A DNA stretch of 64,000 nucleotides, taken from positions 13,612,119-13,676,118 of the forward strand of contig OX031071.1 of the NCBI GenBank assembly GCA_943736015.1. Direction: 5' to 3'. The notes under the pieces were generated by a model. That model worked only from the letters and a program-made list of their open reading frames with translations. It did no database searches and was not told where the DNA came from. This document shows, one piece after another, positions 20,290-31,129 of the stretch (positions are counted from its first letter, which is position 1; each line of letters begins with the position of its first letter). The position numbers and the translations under genes are program-made. Source of the stretch: Tridacna crocea. Lineage: Eukaryota > Mollusca > Bivalvia > Cardiida > Cardiidae.

Positions 20290-20518
20290 TTAACCCTTTC
20301 CCAAGCGACAAACATTTGGACTAGACCAAATTAAAAGCTTTTGCAGACGACAATTCAAATCCTGCTGAAAAGATAATTTCTGTCTATGATAGGGTAGAAA
20401 ACATTGTGGGAAAAGGAGAAAATGCTGGTTACCAGCATTTTCTCCTTTTCCTACAATGTTTTCAAAAGGCTACTATTCCAGACCCGTAAAAACCAGGGAT
20501 TGTTTGGGAAAGGGTTAA
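20290..20518. mobile_element. TTAA-hairpin element, subfamily D
   Basis: TTAA both ends; hairpin nearly perfect (one C to T in the right arm). Confidence 0.85.
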
Positions 20519-20684
20519 ACGCATTGGGAAAAATTTAGATTTCAATAGGGCACCCTGGCTTATAGCCTGGCTTCCTGTCCGTTTTTTCCCCTTTTCTATA
20601 ATTCGGACGTTACACAGTAAGAAACGAGGTATTCTGCAACAATAACAGAGAAGAGAAATAGCCAAATAGAAGTAAATCCATTAG

Positions 20685-20908
20685 GCCTACCACACAATCC
20701 CTACTTTTGACAACCCTGAGAAAGAAGTTTCAAGAAAACATTGTGGGAAAAGGAGAAAATGCTGGTAACCAGTAATTTCTCATTTTCCCACAATGCTTTC
20801 TAACCTTCACAAAACAAATTTCAAACTTTCAATCACTTTTATTTTGTTGTCAGCAAAATGTTTTCGATTTATACACACCTAAAATTTTGTCGTGTAGTGA
20901 AGAGTTAA
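20685..20908. mobile_element. TTAA-hairpin element, A-like
   Basis: Left TTAA decayed; right TTAA followed directly by GCCCCCTTTTCAATGAGCATG, the end of the AAGCCCCC repeat. Confidence 0.75.
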
Positions 20909-20950
20909 GCCCCCTTTTCAATGAGCATGACTCACACAGATTAATCATGA

Positions 20951-21986
20951 TCAACCATTCTTCTGATGAGAATAAAACACGTGTATTTTTCCCGCTCTAT
21001 TTCCGATCCAAAAGTCACCCGAATAATCAATTCCTATAGAATTGATAAACCCAATCTTATCTTGGCGAGGTGATAGCACCGTCTGCATGTACTTGCCCTC
21101 TCCTGAGAGAAGGTGCACATTTTCGTCTTCATCCGCTACCACGAGGTTGTTTCCAAGGAGATCAAACTGAAGGACTCTGGGAGTTATGCCGATGACGTCA
21201 AAAATAGTTTTAAAGGAGCCCATAACGTTAAATACTGCTATTTGGCGCGTCATGGTATCAGACACAAATATTTCGTGCTTGTCATTAACGGCTACTTTGC
21301 ATGGCTGTTTCAGTACTTTTGTCCCTGATGTTTTATTTATATCTCTCAGATAATTTCCTTCTATGGTATATACTGCTATGCTTGAGGAATCTTTGAATAC
21401 TACAATAATGTTTTCCTGAACGACTGCTACGTCATTCGGTCTTGCCGGAAGTTCAAAAAGCTCGTCTTGAAGTCTATCCTCTGTCAAGCATAGTAACCGA
21501 CGTCTGCATGCAATCACAACGGTCTTACCCATAAACACCGTAGCTTCAATGACGTCATCTTCAGTTTCAACCGGCTTTCCTCGGAATCCTTGCTTGTCCA
21601 CAATTTGTCCAAATTTTCCGTAGAAGATCCATGCTTCTGACTCGGATAGAGGACATATAGCAACAATTGACGGTGGCTCTAGGGTGGGCAAAGGAAATTC
21701 CATCGCCGCCATCAAGTTTAGTCTCGTCGGTCCTTTTATCTCGAATGAACCAAGAGCTCTCGTAAGATCCTGGTTCGTTGGGGAGGCACGTGTAAATTTT
21801 ACCTCGTGTACATCGTACTCTGTAAGCGTCACTCTATCCTTGATGTCGTGGAGAACTTCCTTCATGTGCAGGTATCTCGATACGAGCTCCGCGTCCCCGG
21901 ATACTTCAACTATCTGAGAAATCGTCTGCAACGTGTTTCGCGCCCATTTTAACTTCGTTTCTGATTCATCAACTGCATGTTCATAC
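20951..21986 (-). CDS. TRIM gene exon 5 (end of coiled coil, beta-propeller)
   Basis: Acceptor CTTCATTTCACAG; the first base completes the Lys codon of exon 4. Propeller strands such as KVAVNDKHEIFVSDTMTRQI and IGIDYSGDFWIGNRAGKI end in YSHQKNG and TGA. Confidence 0.92.
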
Positions 21987-24900
21987 CTGTGAAATGAAGA
22001 GATTCGTGATAAATGAACACGAATTCTTACTGCACGTATATAAGATCTCTTATTTATAAAATTTTCAACAAAAGGCTTTCGCTCTAAATCTATAATATAC
22101 CTATTCAATGATGATCTCATTGTTGTAGAAGAACCAAAAAAGTTGTTTCTCTATGAAACCCCGACATACCCTCACCCCTCTTGCGCGTACCCTCAGGCGA
22201 CTGTTGTACTCACTTTGAGACAAGATGCTTTTCTCTATCAGTCAAACTGTCTACCATGATTCTTGACGCCTTGTCGATCTTCTCTTTCAGTTTCTCTGCT
22301 TGGTTTTCTATTTTTAGAATTTCCTCTGCCACGTCGTTTTGAAAGGTAGATTTCGAGCGCTGAATTTCTAAATATCTGTCTTCTAATGTGGAGACGAATC
22401 CCCACCCCATATCGCTGGAATCTAGATGTCTGAACAAGATATTAAAACAAGTAACTAGGACTAACAAAATTAATAAAGTGCGTTTTTTTTAACTTGTTTT
22501 TTTTAGAATAACATTTTTCTCCTTCCTCAACATAATTTAGGTTATATCACGGCAGCAACTCACTTATTCATGTCTTTCAATCGACTAACCAAACCCTCCT
22601 ATTGCCGTGTAGCTATGTTAAAAATTCATTTAAAAAAATACATAATAAGATAACCATGGTGATCCATCATGGTTCATCTCAGGATGCCTAGGTGCATTCC
22701 TTAAGACCGGCTACTAGTATTACTTGAATACTATCGAAATAGCTCTAAACACTTTCAGAGCAGACAGACTGAATTTAACAGAAGACATGGTATTTGCAAC
22801 GGAAGAAGCACGACAGACCATAATCAACTCTAAAAATGCGTGTGAAACTTATTTTCTACTTAAAGCAAGTAAGAGATGACACACTTTACCCTCGGAGTTC
22901 ATTCCTGTACGCATGCGCAATAGTGGCGACATCTACACAAGTATGGCGGCCATGTCCATCGATAACACATTTACCGCATATTACCATGGCGCAGTCTCGA
23001 CAGAAATAACTCAGTTTCTTGTTGCGATGAATTTTACAAAACAGTTTTGGGGTCAAATTTGATTCCAGACCGTCACTGGCCACTAAACTCAGATGGTGGC
23101 CCTGTTTACAACAGAAATTGATGGAATACTTTTGTATTTCTATGCAAATCTTATACAGATCAGTTTAGATTATTTACAGAAACAAATTACACAATTCAAA
23201 CATTCTATCGTTGTACAAATTAAATAAAAAAAACATCTATTTAATGATTTCTTTGAATCACATAAAAAAACTAATTTTAATGTGGTATTTTATACATTTT
23301 TTCTCCTTCTTCAGTATCTGGCTATTACAAATATCAATTACCAGACATGTTTCAAAACAGATTTACCAATGCTACTTTAAACTGTAAAGCAGGAAAATCA
23401 GATAATAGTTATAGCGTAATTTTCGTCTACTACTGTATACTATTTTCGTTGTAAGTGAGCAAACTATATATATAACGTGAAAATGTATTCTAACCTTAGA
23501 ATTAGCCATATTTAAATGGATGCGAGCGCAGGACTGACAGTAGTTTTGACAACATTCTAAACACCGTGTTTTTCCTTCTTTCTCTGCACATGCCTGGCAC
23601 TTCGTGAACTGCCTGTTTCCGGTGTTGTAGTAAATGTTGTCCTGAAATAGTAAATGAACTCCTTAAATCGATTACCATACAATACATATTACGCCTGTGT
23701 ATTAGGCCCTAAAGGCCCTACGCCTAGCAAATTTGAAAAAAAAAATATTGTTCAAAAGCATCACATTTTGTTTTTGAACAAAAAGCTCCTTTCTGTTAAT
23801 AGTACCATAGTGTTAACAATCATAGTTTTCTTTCCCTCAGGTGTCAGTCATTTGTTCAACTTGCAATTAATTCTGGAGGGAAAAAAAATCAGTCCAGTGA
23901 TGGACGACCTTTGGAACTTTAACTTTAGACCAGTAATGAAAAGGTTTTCGGGAAGCATCCATTGACAACAATCAGCCATCAACAATAATCAGAATTTGTT
24001 GTTGACTTTTTCAAAAGCATTGTAAATTACCCAGAGCCAGTACACTGCTATAGCTTATTAAGGTAAGACCTATGTCATGCACTTTCGGTGAACATTGGGC
24101 AAAAATTCCAATTGGTTGTTAGATAAGAATAAATAAGGATTTATGCAGAAATAATATTTTTGCACATTTCTAGATTCAGAAATTCCGTTTATGTCTATCT
24201 TGAAACTATTTTTTGATACTTTGGCTTGTTTTCTACAAAGGGAGGTAATTATTATTTCTTTTTCAATTGAGAATATAGCGGTTTTAGATTTATAAATAAT
24301 AATTCAAAGTAGGAAAAAAATGAAAAAATGAAAAGGTGAAAATAGTTCAATAATACTCACTTTTTTGCACGATGATGTTTTAGTGGAAATACCTGTTTTC
24401 CATTACACAGGTCTTACCTTAATGTAAGCGTTTACAAATGAACGCAAGTGTATGAAAATAGCCCCTCACTACCTGTGAAATGTAATTTTAGTAGCAGTAG
24501 AAATCGGGTAGTTGTCTCAAGAAAATCGTGGACGGGTTGAGAGAAACCTCCATCACCTTTGTTTGCCTATGCAGATTCGACAGAAATATTTAATATACGA
24601 GCTGCACTCTGAGAGAAAGGGTGACATGCGTCTTCCTGGTGCAGTGTAGTAAGCAAGTCGTTTTTGCACCAGAAGAATTCATACTGCCAAGAAATGAACT
24701 AAATCGTAAAGTAGAATTGTCCTTCGGCATGCAGAAAATTTACCGATTGCAAGAAATTTCGGATCAGGGCAGCCTGCACGGATTGCGCAGGCTGACATGA
24801 GTCGATAATTTTTGCAAATGCATCCAACCATTTTTTCCTCAGACCATTTATAACGTTACCTGTGTGGTTCAAATCATACCTACCTCAAATCCGCTGGCGC

Positions 24901-25465
24901 CATTTCTCGGTTCCGGTATTTCACGTCTGCAGAGCGGACACTTGAAGAATCCTCTATTCGAGTTTGAGTTGATATGCTGCTGTAGACAGTGGCGACAGAA
25001 GGAATGCATACATGGCAATAGCTTGGGTAACTGCTGGTCTTCCAGGCATATTCCACACGTGATGCGTCCTGACGTCACCGAACTGGCCCTGTCGTCTGGC
25101 CCTTTTCCGGTTCTTTCAGATGTCCAACGTAAACCAGTTTGCGCTTTGAAATTTATCTTTGCCGCATCATCTTGTCCCGTAATAGGCGTAGCTTCAATTT
25201 TGTCTTGAGGTATTTGAGAAATTTTACTCGCGGTTAATGTTTGTTCTTTCACATGGCTTTGTCGCAAATGAAACGTTTCTGCGAATGACGAAGCTGTGTG
25301 AGTCTGGTTCCCGCCATGTTGAAACTTTTCTCTAAACGAGGCTGTGTGAGCCTCGTTTCCGGTTTCTATGATTTCGTCCAGGTAGTCATCGTCCTCTTCG
25401 TCATCAATGAAGCTTTGTTCCTCCGAGAACTCACTTATTGGACTGAAAATTCCCTCCGGGTCCAT
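20951..25465 (-). CDS. TRIM-type E3 ubiquitin ligase (RING, two B-boxes, coiled coil, beta-propeller), five exons
   Basis: Five minus-strand coding exons (25465-24884, 23641-23495, 23101-22890, 22429-22214, 21986-20951) join in phase with GT-AG introns and give 730 residues. The ATG at 25465 is chosen because the open frame before it has no ATG. Order: an unusual 136-residue leader with an acidic run (FIDDEEDDDYLDE); C3HC4 RING at 137-179 (CGICLED ... CMHSFCRHC ... CPLC); B-box 1 at about 208-246 (CQAC ... CLECC ... CQSC ... H ... GHH); B-box 2 at 265-296 (CKIH ... CRDC ... CGKC ... HGRH); coiled coil across exon 4 and early exon 5; then NHL/TRIM56-like beta-propeller blades to the C-terminus. 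Such proteins transfer ubiquitin, often in innate immunity, and bivalves have many. The precise member cannot be named. Confidence 0.9.
22214..22429 (-). CDS. TRIM gene exon 4 (coiled coil)
   Basis: Acceptor ATCTTGTTCAG, donor AAA|GTGAGT. Heptad-rich (EEILKIENQAEKLKEKIDKA). Confidence 0.9.
22890..23101 (-). CDS. TRIM gene exon 3 (B-box 2)
   Basis: Acceptor TTGTAAACAG, donor GAGG|GTAAAG; 70 codons plus two bases, GHHLSLVASDG to HAYRNELR. Confidence 0.9.
23495..23641 (-). CDS. TRIM gene exon 2 (B-box 1)
   Basis: Acceptor TACTATTTCAG, donor AAG|GTTAGA; exactly 49 codons, beginning DNIYYNTGNRQFTKCQAC. No ATG-initiated frame marks it, so it is easily missed. The last zinc ligands (GHH) come from exon 3. 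Confidence 0.88.
23642..24883 (-). other. Intron 1 of the TRIM gene
   Basis: 1,242 bases, GT-AG. Holds a fragment of the GTCAGCCTGCGC repeat (about 24700-24830, GATCAGGGCAGCCTGCACGG). Free of TTAA-hairpin elements, unlike most introns here. Confidence 0.7.
24884..25465 (-). CDS. TRIM gene exon 1 (leader and RING)
   Basis: 194 codons from MDPEGIFSP to GFE; donor GAG|GTAGGT. An alternative donor seven bases further (GTATGA) would break the frame to exon 2. Confidence 0.9.
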
Positions 25466-25557
25466 GGTAGGGTACAAATGGTAGAATCTGCGTTTATTGG
25501 TCCTTCCTCATGTCTGCGATCAAATATGAAAGCTTTTCACTACGCCAGTTTTTTTGT

Positions 25558-25788
25558 TTAATCCTTTAACAGATAATCCCTGGTTTTTACGACCATCAGA
25601 AAGAAGCCTTTTGAAAACATTGTGGGAAAAGGAGAAAATGCTGGTAACCAGCATTTTCTCCTTTTCCCAAAATGTTTTAGATACCTTGCTTGAAACAATT
25701 TGCAATTTACGAGTTACATTTTATTCTGTCGTCAGCAATTGCTTTCAATTTGGACCTGTCTAATATTTAGTCGTTTGGTAAACAGGTG
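25558..25788. mobile_element. TTAA-hairpin element upstream of the TRIM start
   Basis: Left TTAA 93 bases from the TRIM ATG; right end decayed (GTAAACAGGTGACC). Hairpin intact. It must lie in the TRIM promoter or 5'UTR. Confidence 0.8.
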
Positions 25789-25809
25789 ACCGATCATAAA
25801 ACAATTCAG

Positions 25810-25935
25810 TCATACTTTGTGAAAAGGGGGCTTAACGCATATCTGCGCAGGCTGGTACGTGTTGAAACTTTTTGCTATATGTAACTCTTCCCCACGTTCA
25901 TGGACCATTCTACCTCATGATTCAGTAAGTAGTTC
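25810..25935. repeat. AAGCCCCC repeat, inverted fragment
   Basis: CATACTTTGTGAAAAGGGGG then CTTAACGC, GCGCAGGCTGGTACG and GTTGAAACTTTTTGC. Confidence 0.5.
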
Positions 25936-26037
25936 GACAAAAGGAATTCAATTGACCCATAACTATGTTATTACTTGTTTGGTTTCACGCAAAGAGGGAA
26001 TTCATTAACTACGCTTTTGCCTGAGTGGAGCTCAAAT

Positions 26038-26297
26038 GTGACCCATCACGTAAAAAAGGGCCTTCTGGGAAATGCGAAAAGTGTCAACTCTGGTCCGACT
26101 GCGCGAATTGCGTAGGCTGGTTAGGGTTGACACTTTTCGCTTTAATGACATTTTTTTGTATGAAAAGTGGTCATTGTACCTTGTTATACAATCATTTTTG
26201 AATTATCAACTTAAACTGATCTGTACAATCGTTGATCCGTTTCATCTAATTGATGTACAGAATTCCCAGATGGTTCCCATTTTGCCTGATATATAAA
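26038..26297. mobile_element. 260-bp GTGAC-ended element, copy 3 (inverted)
   Basis: GTGACCCATCACGTAAAAAA at the left; reads as the complement of the copies at 15021 and 16101 throughout, including GTCATTGTACCTTGTTATAC. Confidence 0.75.
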
Positions 26298-26314
26298 CTT
26301 TCGTGCCACGGTCA

Positions 26315-26585
26315 GCCGATATAGCTCAGTAGGTAGAGCGTAGGACTCGTGAACATAATACTACAGGTTGTGGATTCGAATCCCCGGCTGGCGAACTAGA
26401 ATTACTAATAGTCTTTCAGATGAGACATTAAACCGAGGTCCCGTGTGACGGTGCTATACGCCGAGCACGTTAAAGAACCAGGCGAAGCTTTCAGTAGTTT
26501 CGACCTGTATCCTTGCACTATCCCCCGTAACAACTGACCGTCTTCTGGGGGCGTCGCTCAGATGGGCAACCGGTAGCGACGATAA
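26315..26585 (+). mobile_element. tRNA-headed SINE with a conserved central domain
   Basis: The head GCCGATATAGCTCAGTAGG, TAGAGCG (A-box) and GGATTCGAATCCCC (B-box) is tRNA-like but has extra bases in the anticodon arm, so it is not a tRNA gene. The body contains CATTAAACCGAGGTCCCGTG and GAGCACGTTAAAGAACC, a central motif I associate with the MetaSINE superfamily of invertebrates (from memory). Confidence 0.6.
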
Positions 26586-26753
26586 ATAAAACGGGAATAA
26601 CCAATCAGCCTCGTATTATAGGTTTTGAAATCATTAAATAAATAGAAACAATAATTCAGTAATTGCTTTCTTCAAAGTAAAAAAATATTTGCCATCTCAT
26701 TGAAAAGAACGTTTTCCTTAAAATAAATGTGTTGCACTTGCGCTTCATGTAGT

Positions 26754-26981
26754 TTAACCCATTACCACACAATCCTTATTTTTGACGACCCTGAGAAAGA
26801 AGCCTTTAGAAAACATTGTGGGAAAAGAAGAAAATGCTGGTAAACAGCATTTTCTCCTTTTCCCACAATATTTCTACTCTTCACAAAACGAATTTCAATT
26901 TTTCTGTCACTTTTATTTTGTCGTCTGCAAATGCTTTCGATTTGGACAAGCCTAAAATATTGTCATATGGTAACGAGTCAA
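26754..26981. mobile_element. TTAA-hairpin element, subfamily A
   Basis: Left TTAA intact, right decayed (GAGTCAA). Core GGTAAACAG. Confidence 0.8.
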
Positions 26982-27246
26982 AGATTGGCAAGTATAAAAC
27001 AACCTTATGTTAACAGATTTATATTCCCACAGCTACAGATCATTTCCATGAATAGATAGATAAAAGAAAAAAATATATATATAATGATTTAACTGTCTGT
27101 ATAAATCCAATTAACTCCAGAAATAGCCAGTGCCAAAAGTCCTTACTAAAATATTACTTTGCCATTCAAATCCATAATCAAAGAAAGAAACAAAAGAAGT
27201 GAAATCTGATACCAGATTATAAACAAAAGATATTGAAATCAAGAGT

Positions 27247-27476
27247 TTAACCCATTACCACACAATCCCTACTTTTGACGCCCCTGAGAAAGAAGCCTTT
27301 AGAAAATATTGAAGGAAAAGGAGAAAATGCTGGTAACTAGCATTTTCTCCTCTTCCCGCTATGTTTTCTACCCTTCACAAAACAAATTCCAAATTTTCAG
27401 TCACTTTTATTTTGTTGTCAGCAAAATGCTTTCAATTTGGACCAGTCTAAAATATTGGCGTTTGGTAATGGGTTAA
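27247..27476. mobile_element. TTAA-hairpin element, subfamily A
   Basis: TTAA both ends; several mismatches in the outer hairpin. Confidence 0.85.
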
Positions 27477-27535
27477 CCTAATTCACTCCATGGATTATGG
27501 CGTAAAACTAAAAGTTGGTTTTGTAGACAATATAC

Positions 27536-27582
27536 ATGAAGATCAGACAACACGAAACATGCAACCTGATCTTGAATCTACA
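27536..27582. repeat. GATC-rich palindrome, diverged
   Basis: GAAGATCAGACAACACG facing CAACCTGATCTTGAATC. Confidence 0.55.
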
Positions 27583-27766
27583 CTGCCTGTTTAGACATCA
27601 TATTACAGTCGAAACAGCTTCGAAATTGCAATATCATCTTTAACCTTTTACCAACTGACAATATTTGAGATCTGCCTAAATTGAAAGCATTTGAAGTCGA
27701 AAACTTACGTGAAGCTTAAAGGATGGTAGCTATCTTTGAAACGGGAGAAAACATGGTGGAATGAAT

Positions 27767-27772
27767 TTGTGT

Positions 27773-27803
<31 letters not shown>

Positions 27804-27806
27804 GGA
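27767..27806. repeat. (TG)n and G-run
   Basis: About 10 TG units followed by about 19 G. Confidence 0.95.
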
Positions 27807-27889
27807 AGGGGTATAAGGGAGGTCACTCTATATAAATTTACTTGCTGGTTGTATGGGTTTTCTCCCGTAGACAACAGAATTAATCTCTC

Positions 27890-27930
27890 CCTCTCCCCCC
27901 CCCCCTTTTTTTTTTCAAAAAAAAAAAAAG
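27890..27930. repeat. C-run, T-run and A-run
   Basis: CTCTCCCCCCCCCCC, then about 12 T and, after CAA, about 11 A; a short foldback-like simple repeat. Confidence 0.9.
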
Positions 27931-28427
27931 GTCTCTTGCTCATATTTAATTGTTTTATAACTACTGAAACTGAATAGTATATAATACAAAACGAAGCACC
28001 CAAGGCAACAGACCACTTAAATAATCATTCTGGCAAAAGAAGAAATTGTTTGTGATAATCATTTTTTTTTTGCAACTAAGTTGTTTACATAAATTTCTTG
28101 AGTATATTTTTTACTTATTATTCTTATTCTACACTAAAACTTAGAGATCTTATAACTTGACCAATATGAACCAAAATTGTTGGCAAAAATTTGTTTCCTA
28201 AGGTTTTTACTAAACTGTATTTCCCAACAAAGTTGTATATATTATGATCTTGAGGGAAAGTTTCTAAAAAACATTCCAAGAAAATGAAAAACCAGTAACA
28301 AGCATTAAAATTCCTGCTAAAAGCAAACTGTTCCTTTTTTCAGCATTTTTTTTATCCAATTAAAGACAATTAATCCCAGCATTTGAGCCATATTAAATCT
28401 TGAGCCATATTAAATCTTACAAAAACT
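27931..28427. other. No recognisable feature
   Basis: AT-rich with remnants of a hairpin element near 28290 (ACCAGTAACAAGCATTAAA); nothing bounded. Confidence 0.35.
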
Positions 28428-28648
28428 AAACCATACAGTGATGACTTTTAACACCATTGAGGAAGAAACCTTTTGAAAACATTGTGGGAAAAGGAGAAAA
28501 TGCTGGTAACCAAAATTTTCTCCTTTTTCCACAATGTTTTCCACCTTTCCCATATTGAATTTCCATTTTTGATTCACATTTATTTTGTTGCCTGCAAATG
28601 CTTTTAATTTGGATTAGTCCAAAATTTTGTCGTTAGGTAAACGGTAAA
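28428..28648. mobile_element. TTAA-hairpin element, A-like
   Basis: Both TTAA decayed (CTAAACC, GTAAACGG); hairpin recognisable (CTGGTAACCAAAATTTTC). Confidence 0.7.
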
Positions 28649-28783
28649 GTAATGCAGTTTGTCTTTGAAGGATAGAAAACATTGTAGAAAAGGGATCTGC
28701 TTTTTTTTTTCCTTTCCAAACAGTTTTTTTTCAAAATGCATTTTTGGCAGCATAATTGGAACATGGTATTGTGTTGTGAATGA

Positions 28784-29001
28784 TAAACCCTCTAATACAC
28801 AATCCTAAAGCTTTACCATCCCCCAGAAAAAAGCTATTGAAACCATTGTGGGAAATGGAGAAAATGCTGACCACCAGCATTTTCTCCTTTTCCCACACTG
28901 TTTTAGCCTTATAAAAAAAAAAAAAAAAAAATCATATTCTGGGTAACATCTAAATTGTCATCTGTACATGCTTTCAATTTGGACAAATCAAAAAATTTTT
29001 T
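28784..29001. mobile_element. TTAA-hairpin element, decayed
   Basis: ATAAACCCTCTAATACAC start; core GACCACCAG; A-run in the right half. Confidence 0.65.
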
Positions 29002-29004
29002 TGT

Positions 29005-29219
29005 TTAATCCTTTACCACACAATCCCGGCTTTAAACGACTCTGAGGTAAAGGCCTTTTGAAAAAATTGCAGAAAAAAGAGAAAATGCTGGTAACCAGCA
29101 TTTTCCCCTTTACCCTCAATGTTTTCTACACTTCCCAATGCAAATACAAGTATTGAGTCATGCTTATTTTACTTTTACTTTAGACCTATCTTCTGTTTTG
29201 TCATTTGGTAAAGGGTTAA
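29005..29219. mobile_element. TTAA-hairpin element in the 3'UTR of the DHHC gene
   Basis: TTAA both ends (29005, 29216). On the gene's strand it starts seven bases after the stop codon, so the transcript must contain it unless polyadenylation occurs at once. Confidence 0.8.
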
Positions 29220-29226
29220 TAATATG

Positions 29227-30219
29227 CTAAGCTGCCTTTCGATTGAGATCCCAGGACAGACCATTGCCATCTAGTACAACAAAAGGTATTGGAAAAATAA
29301 CACCAAAGAAACTAGTTGGTCCAAGAGTCGCCTGAAAGTTTCTAGCTGGCCCTTTGTCATACTGCTTTGTTCTTTTTAGGGCTTCAACACTGGTCTGCCC
29401 ACGATATGTAATAAACATTTGCCACCAGAAATAATATGCAGCTCCAGCTGAACTTGTTATTTGAATGTAAAGTAAGAACACCATGAAAAATTCAAAAAGA
29501 CTAATGTATCCAAATGTAACTGCAATGAAGCAAAATGGCAGAAAGTAACGATAAAAGCCAAGGCTGAAAAATGTTGTATAATTTGCATTCAGATATGTTG
29601 CAAAGTTATATGCTCCCCAAAAACCGGCTGTCATTCCAAAAAATGCCATTGCAATGAAAAAGCGTTGATTATAAAATCCAATACAGCACGCAGTGAAAAA
29701 ACAGTGGTGGTCCCTCTTAAGGATGCAGGTTTTACAAATTGCACAATGACGAGCTCGTGGTGGTACTTTCATTTCACAGTGCCTGCATTTCTGCCAATAG
29801 AAACTTTGATCAGTATTTTCTGCATAGCTGTCATCTTGATTTGACCAATGAGGAAGCCCCATTCCATTTGATGAAGTAGTTGGTAGCTCTCCTTTTCCTA
29901 CAGAAGTAAAACGGGATTTCTTTGCATACATAATCACACAAATAAAGTTGATAAGACCACTACCACATAAATAGTACATAAGTAATTGTAAAAGAAACAG
30001 TTTACTTCCATTGTCTTCATACATAAATGGCAATGCTAGGCGGGTTGAGGTGAAGCATACAACTCCAGTGATGAACAACATATATGTCAACCCAAGAATG
30101 TGTAGAAGCTGGATTTGTCTCTTGGTATCATTCCAAAATTTTTTCTTGTTTCTGTCATCTCCAGATGCATATTCATCCAGTCGATTTGGTTTTGTTAGAA
30201 TAGACCACAACGTTTGCAT
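29227..30219 (-). CDS. DHHC palmitoyltransferase, ZDHHC22-like
   Basis: Uninterrupted frame of 330 codons from an ATG at 30219 to TAG at 29227. Such enzymes transfer palmitate to protein cysteines in the Golgi or ER membrane through an acyl-enzyme on the DHHC cysteine. Seen: two N-terminal membrane segments (about 37-57 and 76-97), the cysteine-rich domain at 145-195 with CRHC, HCAICKTC and DHHC at 170-173, two further membrane segments (about 187-208 and 226-258), and TSVE at 276-279 in the place of the TTxE motif. DHHC is followed by FFTACCIG rather than the usual PWxxNCIG; the FF is what I recall for ZDHHC22. An acceptor (TTCTTTCTTATCAG) lies 14 bases before the ATG, so at least one 5'UTR exon is expected upstream. 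Confidence 0.88.
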   Translation of the reverse strand: MQTLWSILTKPNRLDEYASGDDRNKKKFWNDTKRQIQLLHILGLTYMLFITGVVCFTSTRLALPFMYEDNGSKLFLLQLLMYYLCGSGLINFICVIMYAKKSRFTSVGKGELPTTSSNGMGLPHWSNQDDSYAENTDQSFYWQKCRHCEMKVPPRARHCAICKTCILKRDHHCFFTACCIGFYNQRFFIAMAFFGMTAGFWGAYNFATYLNANYTTFFSLGFYRYFLPFCFIAVTFGYISLFEFFMVFLLYIQITSSAGAAYYFWWQMFITYRGQTSVEALKRTKQYDKGPARNFQATLGPTSFFGVIFPIPFVVLDGNGLSWDLNRKAA

Positions 30220-30233
30220 CTTTTTAGCTCTAC

Positions 30234-30247
30234 CTGATAAGAAAGAA
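30234..30247 (-). other. 3' splice site in the 5'UTR of the DHHC gene
   Basis: TTCTTTCTTATCAG, pyrimidine-rich, ending at 30234. Implies an intron separating the ATG exon from a noncoding first exon that I could not locate. Confidence 0.5.
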
Positions 30248-30769
30248 GTAAAATAATGACAGGAATTTTCTGAAAATTTCTCATATAGAGGTCATGTGAC
30301 CCCCTTCAAATTAAGAAAAGAAGGACAAAAGTTAAATTTTGGGGGACATTTTAGAAAATTCTGAGATCCAAACAGAGGTCAGGGATACCTATCAGAGACT
30401 GATAATGCTAAACATTATCAGGGATAATAGATCTATATCTAATTATCCCGGGGAAAAAATTCATAATCCCATAGAAAAAAGGGTTGTTTATGGTCTGCCT
30501 TAATTTTCTAGGTTTAATATACAGTATTAAAAGCTTTAGCAAGATTTTTTACCAAACAACAAGTATTTGGACTAGTCAAACATGCGCGGTTCCAGATATC
30601 TTTCTCAGGGGGGGGTCCCACCGAAAACGCACTCGTCTAATTATATGATTGTTTGATTTCCGGATTTCAGTGGATGTTAGCCGTTTACAAGAAAAGTCAA
30701 GGTCGAAACTTTTTACAACTGGTCAACTTTCTGTTTGTCACCGGACCAGTCTACCTTGTAATTAAGTTG

Positions 30770-30999
30770 TTAACCCTTTACTCCATAGATACTCATTTCT
30801 ATGCATTACTTGTAGGAGCCTTTGGAAAACATTGTGGCAAAAGGTGAAATTGCTGGTGATGAGCAATTTCATCTTTTGTCACAATGTTTTCTATGCTATC
30901 AAAAGGTGTCACATACCCATAAAAAATGGCTTCATCCTTGCTGTTATTTAGGGTCAAATTAGAGATACCATAGAAGTGTCCTATGGGGTAAAGGGTTAA
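30770..30999. mobile_element. TTAA-hairpin element, subfamily C
   Basis: TTAA both ends; hairpin GTGGCAAAAGGTGAAATTGC, right arm with two changes. Confidence 0.85.
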
Positions 31000-31129
31000 A
31001 AAAGTGGCTCCTATGAATAAATCCATTATTATTTGAAAACTTGGTCTAGTATGGTGTAACTGAGGTACATTAAGCACCCTTTTGTAAGAGAATGACTCAA
31101 GTTTTGAGAGGAGGGAAAACTAACAGATT

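Noticed and set aside
26315..26394. tRNA gene
   Set aside because: A- and B-box are present, but the anticodon arm is enlarged and acceptor pairing is poor; it is a SINE head.
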